In this document: positions 20,668-27,804 of the stretch, in pieces | Numbering within the stretch: position 1 is the first letter of the stretch | Layout: every line of letters begins with the position of its first letter | Source: Bacteroidota bacterium | Lineage (GTDB): Bacteria > Bacteroidota > Ignavibacteria > Ignavibacteriales > SURF-24 | DNA length: 53,311 bases | Direction of reading: 5' to 3' | NCBI GenBank assembly: GCA_030706145.1 | Contig: JAUZPB010000019.1 | Coordinates: 1 to 53,311 of the forward strand | Translations under genes and position numbers: made by a program | Notes under the pieces: generated by a model | Told to the model about the DNA's origin: nothing | Database searches by the model: none | Seen by the model: the letters and a program-made list of their open reading frames with translations, nothing else

Positions 20668-21189
20668 ATGAGAAAAGTTGTTCTATTTATTGCCGATAGC
20701 TTAGATGGCTTTATTGCAAGGAAAAATGATCAGATCGATTGGCTTTTCACTGACGGTGATTATGGGTATAAAGCTTTTTATGAATCAATCGATACTGTTT
20801 TAATGGGAAGAAAAACCTTTCAGAAGATTATTGAAATGGGAGGTGAATATCATTACTCAGACAAGATAAATTATATATTTACACATAATGAGGATATTGC
20901 TCTTAAAGATGACTATATGCATGTTGTATCAAAGAATATCTCTCATTTTATAAATGAAATAAAAAGATCTCCTGGAATGAATATTTGGCTGGTAGGTGGG
21001 GGAGAAGTCGTAAAATATTTCTTAAATGAGAATCTTTTGGATGAAATAATACTTTCAATTCATCCGAAAATTCTTGGCGATGGAATACCCTTGTTTCCTT
21101 CCCCTTTAAGAGAAACGGATCTAATACTCAAGGACGTATTAAAATTTGAAAGCGGTTTGGTTCAGCTCCATTACGAAGTACTAAGGTAA
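20668..21189 (+). CDS. Dihydrofolate reductase-family (RibD C-terminal domain) protein
   Basis: From the ATG at 20668 the product is 173 aa. The order of motifs SLDGFIARKND, VLMGRKTFQKI, IWLVGGGEVVKYF and LSIHPKILGDGIPLFP marks the YwjB/YyaP-like RibD-C family. These proteins have a DHFR fold, probably bind NADPH, and have uncertain substrates. The Shine-Dalgarno AAAGGA at 20653-20658 is correctly spaced for 20668, so the TTG-initiated extension at 20650 is unlikely. Its 3' end overlaps the convergent PAS gene by 9 bp (21181-21189). Confidence 0.88.
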   Translation: MRKVVLFIADSLDGFIARKNDQIDWLFTDGDYGYKAFYESIDTVLMGRKTFQKIIEMGGEYHYSDKINYIFTHNEDIALKDDYMHVVSKNISHFINEIKRSPGMNIWLVGGGEVVKYFLNENLLDEIILSIHPKILGDGIPLFPSPLRETDLILKDVLKFESGLVQLHYEVLR

Positions 21190-21951
21190 GCTCTTCTTTT
21201 TTGGAGAATCTATATCACTAAAAACAAGTAACAAAGCATTCTTGTTTTCGTACCTTATTAGCTCACCTTTCATATTAACTAACTTTCTTTTCCCGGATTT
21301 AAGTATTAGTCCAACTTCTGTATAAGTTTTATCTGGACTTGATAATCTTCGGTTAATTGATTCAACCATTCTACGATGGTCTTTCGTGTCAATAAAATCA
21401 AATGCAGACTTATTGAGCACTTCTTTAATCTCATATCCACTAACCTTTAACATCGATTCATTCACATATAAGATTTTACTTTCTGCCTGAATGAAAACAT
21501 AATCTGGCAACTTTGATAAAAGTGATCTGTAGTGCTCTTGTGTAATCCTAAGCTCATCTTCTGCTCTCTTTGTTGCAGTAATATCATAAAAAACAATTAA
21601 GACAGATGGTTTCCCTTGAAATATTATTGTTTTTGTACTTATATGGGCTAATATGGTTTGTCCATCGAATCTATTTAGCCTTTCTTCTGATGAAAATTCC
21701 AACAGATTCCCATTTGAAAAATTCAGTCGACTCTTAATATTGTCTCGATTATCAGGGTGAAACAATTCAAGATAGTTTTTCCCAATCATATCTCCCGCGG
21801 TTTCCATACCAAATAATCGAAGGCAGGAATTATTCATGTATATAATTCTGACATTACTAATAACGCATGTAGCTGCAGGTGATACTTCAGTAAGATTTCG
21901 AAAGTCATTATCACTTACATTTGAAGTAGTGTTTTTCTTTTCATCTTGCAT
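21181..21951 (-). CDS. Tandem PAS-domain protein lacking an output domain
   Basis: A 256-aa cytosolic protein made of two PAS domains, about residues 17-120 (ATCVISNVRIIYMNNSCLRLFG) and about 135-247 (YVFIQAESKILYVNESMLKVSG). A PAC-like segment (ILIVFYDITATKRAEDELR) joins them. After the second PAC the protein stops at SDIDSPKKKSLP, with no histidine kinase, GGDEF or HTH domain. It may pass its signal by protein contact or be a kinase remnant. It is divergent from a single-domain response regulator 335 bp away, and convergent and overlapping with the RibD-C gene. Confidence 0.85.
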   Translation of the reverse strand: MQDEKKNTTSNVSDNDFRNLTEVSPAATCVISNVRIIYMNNSCLRLFGMETAGDMIGKNYLELFHPDNRDNIKSRLNFSNGNLLEFSSEERLNRFDGQTILAHISTKTIIFQGKPSVLIVFYDITATKRAEDELRITQEHYRSLLSKLPDYVFIQAESKILYVNESMLKVSGYEIKEVLNKSAFDFIDTKDHRRMVESINRRLSSPDKTYTEVGLILKSGKRKLVNMKGELIRYENKNALLLVFSDIDSPKKKSLP

Positions 21952-22286
21952 ATTTAATCTTGGATTGTTTCCTATGCTAAATTGCTTTTAATTTGTATAC
22001 TGTGGGAGTAGCTCAACAAACTTAAGGAGAAAATATTAAAAATGATAGAAATTGCACCATTAATCGCTGCATTTTAATATATTTTGAACAAGTTCATTGT
22101 TCCTTATTTTGATTCTAAAAAAACTGACAACATAAATTATGTTTTTAATTTAACCTATATTAAAAACTATACTAAAAACCTTAAAGTAGTTGCTTTTACT
22201 CATTATTTTTTTAATATTTACCGCTTAATAGGGGAATTCTAATAAAAGGTCTTGAAACTGGGGTATAAAGTAGCCTTGAAAGTAAA
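21952..22286. other. 335-bp divergent promoter region (PAS gene / response regulator)
   Basis: AT-rich, no ORF. It contains a near-perfect direct repeat TATTAAAAAC (22158-22167) and TACTAAAAAC (22170-22179) with a 12-nt period, a possible regulator site. Nothing else is recognised. Confidence 0.4.
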
Positions 22287-22715
22287 ATGAAGGATAAAAG
22301 TACTTGTAGTGTTTTATTAGTCGAGGATAATCCTGGAGATATTCTTATTGTAAAGGAAACACTCCTGGAAAATAATGACAAAATCCGATTAAATGTAATT
22401 ACAAATGGTGAGGATGCGCTGAATTTTCTGTTTGGAATAGCAAATGCAGCAGAAAAAGACTCAATTCCGGATCTGATGATTCTGGATTTGAATCTTCCCA
22501 AGAGATCTGGAAAAGAGATCTTAGAGAGCATAAGTCCAAATCCTACCTTAAAAAAAATACCAGTCATTATACTTACAAGCGCAGATATTGATGACGATAT
22601 CTTTACTAACGGACGCTATAATATTAAATACTATTTATTAAAACCCCTTGAGCTTGACGAGTATTTAAATGTAATTGGTTTTATTAAAGATTACATTAAT
22701 ACACTAAAAAAATAA
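22287..22715 (+). CDS. Single-domain response regulator (Rcp1-like receiver)
   Basis: A 142-aa stand-alone receiver domain. The acidic pocket is in VLLVEDNPGD (about 9-18), the phosphoacceptor is D67 in ILDLNLPKRSG, the conserved Thr/Ser is in VIILTSAD, and the Lys is in LLKPLE (about 119). The VEDNPGDILIVKETL start and the long alpha-3 insertion (FLFGIANAAEKDS) resemble Rcp1-type regulators that pair with hybrid or PAS-containing kinases. No kinase is encoded nearby; the divergent PAS-only protein is the closest signalling gene. A hairpin follows the stop directly. Confidence 0.92.
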   Translation: MKDKSTCSVLLVEDNPGDILIVKETLLENNDKIRLNVITNGEDALNFLFGIANAAEKDSIPDLMILDLNLPKRSGKEILESISPNPTLKKIPVIILTSADIDDDIFTNGRYNIKYYLLKPLELDEYLNVIGFIKDYINTLKK

Positions 22716-22739
22716 GTGCGTATTACTTAAAATACGCAC
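22706..22739 (-). terminator. Terminator of the 70-aa gene, shared 3' hairpin with the response regulator
   Basis: GTGCGTATT (22716-22724) and AATACGCAC (22731-22739) form a perfect 9-bp stem with a 6-nt loop. On the minus strand it is followed by TTATTTTTTT, a good U-tract. On the + strand it begins directly after the response-regulator stop but lacks a U-tract. Confidence 0.8.
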
Positions 22740-22800
22740 ACATTTAAAACCTCTTTGTCTCTGGATTGATATCTTGTAAAGGAGATACTTTCAGCAATTT

Positions 22801-23013
22801 CTAAACTTTTTCTACTATTTTTACTACCCTTCCCGTTAGATCCTTTACTATGACTTTGTGGACCTGGGGTTCATTTAGTCTGCTTTCGTCATAAGTCTTA
22901 TGTGCTAAGACTGAGGCCCAGCCTAAAGATTCATGCTCTTCAATAAAAATTTCATCTCCTTCAATAACTTTGAACAATCTGTATTTGTTTGTTAATTCAA
23001 TCTCATGCGACAT
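22801..23013 (-). CDS. Small conserved-looking hypothetical protein
   Basis: A 70-aa acidic protein with no signal peptide or membrane segment. The predicted pattern is beta-strand rich (YRLFKVIEGDEIFIEEH, then VHKVIVKDLTGRVVKIVEK). I do not recognise the family. Supporting expression, a terminator lies 60 bp downstream and the reading frame occupies the whole interval between neighbours without overlap. Start ATG at 23013, following AAAAAGATG on its strand. Function unknown. Confidence 0.6.
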   Translation of the reverse strand: MSHEIELTNKYRLFKVIEGDEIFIEEHESLGWASVLAHKTYDESRLNEPQVHKVIVKDLTGRVVKIVEKV

Positions 23014-23135
23014 CTTTTTCTCACAAATTTTGTTAATCCAAGTGAATTATCGGGAGTTATTAAAAAATTTTAAGGCCGAAAATAATTACACTAATTATCT
23101 TATATTTATCTAAACATTCTTTTGTGGATCTTTTT

Positions 23136-23354
23136 ATGCAGTTATATAGATTAGAGCGAAAGCAGTTTATTCCCCTTTCAATTCAGGAAACCTGGAGTTT
23201 CTTTTCTGATCCTGAGAATTTAAGGAAAATCACACCAGATTATATGGGATTTGAGATAAAATCTGACCTGGATGCTAAAGTGATTTATCCAGGAATGATT
23301 ATTATCTATGTAGTGAAACCTATAATTATTTTGGGAGGTTTCCTAAAAAGCTGA
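23136..23354 (+). pseudogene. Truncated SRPBCC (START-like) family gene
   Basis: The 72-residue product from ATG 23136 (MQLYRLERKQFIPLSIQETW) matches only the N-terminal half of the SRPBCC ligand-binding fold (PENLRKITPDYMGFEI, then YPGMIIIYVVKP). Family members are about 150 aa. After KPIII the sequence diverges to GGFLKS and stops, and no frame of the next 130 bp restores the missing C-terminal helix. It therefore looks like a decayed gene end caused by deletion rather than a simple frameshift. A GTG four codons upstream (23124) is an alternative start. Confidence 0.65.
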
Positions 23355-23486
23355 CTGGAAAAATTAGGAAAAATTTTTCGGCCATTTTTCCCCATATTTG
23401 ATGCAATTTCAATAACTTTTATTAAATTTAATTTGCTTGAAACTCCAATAGACTTTCTAATTATTTATTTATTGAGGAAATAAGGA

Positions 23487-24629
23487 ATGAAGGACTCCCG
23501 TAAGATTAAACAATATTTTGCAAATATTCAGGCCGAAATTAATAGTGCTGCCTTATATCGCGTTCTCTCAGAAATGGAAACAAAATCAGAATTAAAACTG
23601 GTTTACCTAAGGCTCTCTGAAACAGAAGAAAAACATGCTGCTTTTTGGAAAGAGCAGATACTTAAGTCAGGTGGCAACCTTCCTGATGAAATTAAGCTAG
23701 GGTGGCGGACAAAAGCTATGATTTTTCTGGCAAAAAAATTCGGACCTCAGGTTGTCTTGCCTACTATTGTAAAAATGGAACAATCAGATAGCCAGGGGTA
23801 TACAAAACAGCTTGAAGCACATTCGACTTCAATGGCCGCTGAGGAGCGCTCCCATAGCAGACTCTTTAGCGCAATTATGAATAATGTACCTGGAATTGAG
23901 GGTACACAGATAGCACGTTTTGAAGGCAGGCATAAGGGCATGGGAGGCAATGCTCTTAGAGCTGCTGTACTTGGTGCAAATGATGGTCTTGTTTCAAACT
24001 TTAGCCTGGTTATGGGAATTGCCGGAGCAGCAGAGGGAGCCTCTTTATCCAACAAAACTATTTTAATTACAGGCTTTGCTGGCCTATTGGCTGGAGCAAT
24101 TTCTATGGCTCTTGGTGAATGGCTTTCCGTACAAAGCTCAAGAGAGCTTTATCAAAAGCAGATTGGCGTTGAACAAAGTGAACTTGAAAATAATCCAGCA
24201 GAGGAAATGGAAGAATTGGCTCTAATCTATCAGTCAAAGGGTATTCCTGAAAAACAGGCCCGTGAAATTGCAAGTCAACTCATCTCTAACAGCTCTACAG
24301 CTCTTGATACTCTTTCTAGAGAAGAACTAGGGATCGATCCGGAGGAATTAGGAGGATCTGCTTGGGAAGCTGCTGGTATGTCTTTTATACTTTTTTCAAT
24401 TGGTGCTATTATTCCTGTTATTCCATTTATTCTCTTCAGAGGATATAGTGCTGTGATATTTAGCCTTGTCTTTAGTGCTCTGGGATTATTTGGAATTGGT
24501 TCAGCAATTACAATTATGACAGGCCGTAGTGTCATTTATTCTGGATCTAGACAACTGATCCTGGGACTCTTATCTTCAGCTGTGACCTTTGCAATTGGAT
24601 GGTTAATGGGCGTGACAATTGCAGGTTAA
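23487..24629 (+). CDS. Ferritin-like/rubrerythrin domain fused to VIT1/CCC1 transporter
   Basis: A 380-aa two-part protein. Residues 1-140 form a ferritin-like four-helix domain with diiron-type motifs: EINSAALY, ETEEKHAAFW (ExxH) and EERSHSRLF (ExxH). Residues 150-380 form a VIT1/CCC1 membrane domain (RAAVLGANDGLVSNFSLVMG, then several hydrophobic helices ending AIGWLMGVTIAG). This is the architecture of MbfA-type exporters, which move Fe(II) or Mn(II) out of the cytoplasm with the ferritin domain as cytosolic metal sensor or oxidase. GAGGAAATAAGG precedes the start. No Fur-box was recognised upstream. Confidence 0.92.
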   Translation: MKDSRKIKQYFANIQAEINSAALYRVLSEMETKSELKLVYLRLSETEEKHAAFWKEQILKSGGNLPDEIKLGWRTKAMIFLAKKFGPQVVLPTIVKMEQSDSQGYTKQLEAHSTSMAAEERSHSRLFSAIMNNVPGIEGTQIARFEGRHKGMGGNALRAAVLGANDGLVSNFSLVMGIAGAAEGASLSNKTILITGFAGLLAGAISMALGEWLSVQSSRELYQKQIGVEQSELENNPAEEMEELALIYQSKGIPEKQAREIASQLISNSSTALDTLSREELGIDPEELGGSAWEAAGMSFILFSIGAIIPVIPFILFRGYSAVIFSLVFSALGLFGIGSAITIMTGRSVIYSGSRQLILGLLSSAVTFAIGWLMGVTIAG

Positions 24630-24691
24630 AAAGTATATTGACTTTATTTTTGTATTCTAAATAAAAACAATGAACTAGGAAAATTCTAACA

Positions 24692-24916
24692 ATGGAAAAA
24701 GAATTATTAAAAGATCTTGAACGCATTTTTCAACAGTACCTCAATATTGCTGGAGCACTATCATCTTTAAGTCTTTCTAAACAAAGAATAATTGAGCGTG
24801 GCTTTCAGCAGTTTGATAAAGAAACCATCTCCTCTGAACTAAATTCTGTCGCTGCTAAGGTTCAGGAGTTTGCAAGAAATATTAAGCATATTTCCGATAA
24901 GGTCTCCGAAATATAA
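24692..24916 (+). CDS. Small helical hypothetical protein
   Basis: A 74-aa protein predicted to be entirely helical, with heptad-like leucines (LLKDLERIFQQYLNIAGAL) and a C-terminal coil (VAAKVQEFARNIKHISDKV). No signal peptide. It starts 62 bp after the ferritin-VIT1 gene and could be co-transcribed. No family recognised. The start ATG follows AACAATGG with a weak Shine-Dalgarno (CTAGGAAAA about 15 nt upstream). Confidence 0.55.
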   Translation: MEKELLKDLERIFQQYLNIAGALSSLSLSKQRIIERGFQQFDKETISSELNSVAAKVQEFARNIKHISDKVSEI

Positions 24917-25011
24917 ACTGAAGTTTTTTTTGAAAAATTTCCGGGAAGGCGTTTTTTTCGGCTATATAATAGTTGTGAAAAATAATATGAATTATTTAGG
25001 AAACCACCTGG

Positions 25012-25266
25012 ATGAGCTTGTTAAATGAAGAACCTGAGAGTCAATCTTTGGAAAAAAAGTGCCAAAATATCCTGCAAATCGCAGAAAAGCTTCAATATAT
25101 TAGATTTGTTGTTGATAATGGCATAAAACTGATCTTTGGTGACCAAATGATAACAATTAAGGAAAGTGATTTTCTTAATGAAGTAAATAGTGAGCTTACA
25201 TGTGAGAAAACTCTGGAGTCAGCAATTCGGTCTGTAGTATTCAATAATCTCAGAGATAAAATTTAG
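25012..25266 (+). CDS. Small hypothetical protein
   Basis: An 84-aa acidic, helical protein (EKKCQNILQIAEKLQYIRFVV, then LECA-like CEKTLESAIRSVVF) with two cysteines. No recognised domain and no export signal. It lies 95 bp after the previous small ORF, with TTTAGGAAACCACCTGG before the ATG. It is convergent with tex, whose terminator immediately follows its stop. Not obviously related to its 74-aa neighbour. Function unknown. Confidence 0.5.
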   Translation: MSLLNEEPESQSLEKKCQNILQIAEKLQYIRFVVDNGIKLIFGDQMITIKESDFLNEVNSELTCEKTLESAIRSVVFNNLRDKI

Positions 25267-25269
25267 ACA

Positions 25270-25307
25270 AAAAAAGGGGACTGTCTAATTATTTTTAAGA
25301 CAGTCCC
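25270..25307 (-). terminator. Intrinsic terminator of tex
   Basis: GGGACTGTCT (25277-25286) and AGACAGTCCC (25298-25307) form a perfect 10-bp stem. On the minus strand it is followed by C and seven T residues. It lies 26 bp beyond the tex stop and may also end the convergent small ORF. Confidence 0.9.
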
Positions 25308-25332
25308 TTCTATGTCAATTGACTATTTTTTT

Positions 25333-27510
25333 TCAGCCTTTAGCACTTAAGGAAATTCTTCCTTTGTTTAGGTCGATGCTTATAATTGAAACATCAATTA
25401 TATCTCCCACATTAAGTACTTCTAAAGGATTCTTTACATATTTATTTGCTATCTGTGAAATATGAAGTAAACCATCTTGCTTTACTCCAATATCTACAAA
25501 TGCGCCAAAATCTACTACGTTTCTGACTGTTCCTTTAAGACGCATTCCCTCGCGCAGATCCTCGATCTTTAATACATCACTTCTAAGTATAGGCTTTGGA
25601 AGCTCTTCGCGCGGATCACGCCCTGGCTTTTTAAGATTCTCGATTATGTCAACTAGTGTAGGCTCTCCAACACCTATCTCTTTTGCAATTTTGCCTACTC
25701 CTTTGTGTGATGTATAAAGAGACAGTACATTTCCGGATTCTTTTATATTCTCTGCTGGAATATTACAGAATTTTAGCAAATTCATTGTGGCAGAATATGA
25801 TTCCGGATGAATAAATGTGTTATCCAGTGGGTTTTCTCCATTTGGTATCTTTAAGAAACCAGCAGCCTGTTCGAAGACTTTGTCTCCCAAACCAGAAATT
25901 TTTAGAAGCTGTTCTCTTTTTGTAAATCTGCCTATCTCTTCTCTATGCTTTACAATGTTTGTTGCTATTCTTTTATTTAACCCGGAAACATATGTAAGTA
26001 ATGAAACTGAAGCTGTATTTAAGTCAACACCAACATAATTTACACAACTTACAACTACATCATCAAGCTTCTTATTTAATAACTTCTGATCAACATCATG
26101 CTGATATAAACCAACACCTATAGATTTTGAGTCGATCTTTACAAGTTCTGCAAGAGGGTCTAGTAATCTTCGTGCAATTGAAATATTACCTCTTTGACTT
26201 GCTTCTAGATCCGGAAACTCCTGCTTAGCCAGCGGTGAAGCAGAATATACAGAAGCACCTGCTTCACTTACTATTATATAATGACACTTCAGATTGTTTG
26301 TTTTTATTATTTCTGCTACAAGAAATTCAGTCTCCCGGCTTGCTGTACCATTGCCAATGGCTATAACATTTACGCCATGCTTTCTTACTAAAGATAATAT
26401 CTTCTTTGAGGCTTCAGCTGCGTGATTCTGTGGTGGGTGAGGGTATATAGTCTCTCCTTCAAGGTACTTCCCTGTAGAATCAATAACTGCAACTTTACAA
26501 CCTGAAACAAATCCTGGGTCAATTCCCATGATGATGCGATTGGAAATTGGTGGCTGAAGTAAAAGCTGCTTGAGATTTGATGCGAATATTTCAATTGCAT
26601 GCAGATCGGCTACTTCAGTTAGATGGCTCCTTACTTCTCTTTCTATAGATGGAAAGATAAGCCTTGAATATGCATCATCAGCAATATTTTGAAGAATTTC
26701 CATGAATACACTTTCAGGATAACTTAGAAACTTTGTAAGAATTTCCTTTAGTATCGGGGCTTCCTCAACATTAAGATTTACCTTTAATACCTTTTCTCTT
26801 TCTCCACGATTGATGGCAAGAATCTGATAAGGTTTTAACTTTGATAATTCAACCTTGAAATCATAGTATATCTCATATACATCTTTCTTTGTATCAACCT
26901 TTGCCTTTGGATCTTCTTTTTCTTTTGCTTTTTCTGATCCGACTACAGCTGTATCTAGCGCATACTGGCGGACTGTTTTTCTTACTTCAGCATTATCGCT
27001 TATCATTTCAGCGATGATGTCTTTTGCACCATTGAGCGCTTCTTCAATGCTCAATACCCCAAGTTCTTCATTTAGAAATTCTGCTAGCTTTGCTTCGAAA
27101 TTTCCTGAAAAATCCGGATTTTCCAGTATAAACAGTGCAAGGGGTTCAAGTCCTTTTGCCTTTGCAATTGTACCGCGGGTTTTTCTTTTGGGTTTATACG
27201 GCAGATAAAGGTCTTCTACTTCCTGAAGCTTTGTTGAATTTTGTATCTTATTTTTTAATTCATCTGTAAGTTTACCCTGTTCTTCGATGCTTTTTAAGAC
27301 AGTTTCCTTTCTTTCTTCCAATATTGTCAGATAATTCAGGCGATCTTCTATTTCGCGAAGTTTTTCTTCGTCCAATCCCCCTGTCCTTTCTTTTCTATAT
27401 CTGGCAATAAAAGGAATGGTAGATCCATCACTAAACAGAGCTATAACTTCTTTAACCTGATCGACTCTTATAGCCAATTCATTAGCAATTATAGCTGGTA
27501 TGTTAATCAT
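25333..27510 (-). CDS. tex: Tex-family S1 RNA-binding transcription accessory protein
   Basis: A 725-aa cytosolic nucleic-acid-binding protein of the Tex family. In order it shows the N-terminal Tex helices (residues 10-60, GSTIPFIARYRKERTGGLDE), a YqgF/RNase H-like domain (about 330-450, IMGIDPGFVSGCKVAVID), helix-hairpin-helix motifs (GLNKRIATNIVKHREEIGRF) and a C-terminal S1 domain (about 650-725, GTVRNVVDFGAFVDIG). Length is normal for the family (700-780). Known roles are in transcription fidelity, RNA binding and toxin expression. Monocistronic, with a good terminator; the 294-bp upstream region is AT-rich without recognised features. Confidence 0.96.
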   Translation of the reverse strand: MINIPAIIANELAIRVDQVKEVIALFSDGSTIPFIARYRKERTGGLDEEKLREIEDRLNYLTILEERKETVLKSIEEQGKLTDELKNKIQNSTKLQEVEDLYLPYKPKRKTRGTIAKAKGLEPLALFILENPDFSGNFEAKLAEFLNEELGVLSIEEALNGAKDIIAEMISDNAEVRKTVRQYALDTAVVGSEKAKEKEDPKAKVDTKKDVYEIYYDFKVELSKLKPYQILAINRGEREKVLKVNLNVEEAPILKEILTKFLSYPESVFMEILQNIADDAYSRLIFPSIEREVRSHLTEVADLHAIEIFASNLKQLLLQPPISNRIIMGIDPGFVSGCKVAVIDSTGKYLEGETIYPHPPQNHAAEASKKILSLVRKHGVNVIAIGNGTASRETEFLVAEIIKTNNLKCHYIIVSEAGASVYSASPLAKQEFPDLEASQRGNISIARRLLDPLAELVKIDSKSIGVGLYQHDVDQKLLNKKLDDVVVSCVNYVGVDLNTASVSLLTYVSGLNKRIATNIVKHREEIGRFTKREQLLKISGLGDKVFEQAAGFLKIPNGENPLDNTFIHPESYSATMNLLKFCNIPAENIKESGNVLSLYTSHKGVGKIAKEIGVGEPTLVDIIENLKKPGRDPREELPKPILRSDVLKIEDLREGMRLKGTVRNVVDFGAFVDIGVKQDGLLHISQIANKYVKNPLEVLNVGDIIDVSIISIDLNKGRISLSAKG

Positions 27511-27804
27511 CTTTTTTACCTTATAATTTTTATTTATTATAGATTTATTTCATAAACTTTATGGTGAAACTTAATCAGAACCCCAAGTTTTTAGCAAGTT
27601 ACAAATGTAACCGCAATTGAATAACTTTATCAAGCTTGAAATTTAAAAAGATTTTATATAGTCCACTGCTGTAAAACCTTCAAAATATGTAAAATACCTT
27701 AAAATTAAACTTTTCAGTATTGAAAACGATAATTATTACTAGGTTCCTTGTGGAATTTTTTACAATTTTGAATTTCCTATATTTCATTTAATTAACAACA
27801 GAAG

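Noticed and set aside
23355-23486. Frameshifted C-terminal half of the SRPBCC gene
   Set aside because: None of the frames gives the expected C-terminal strands or helix.
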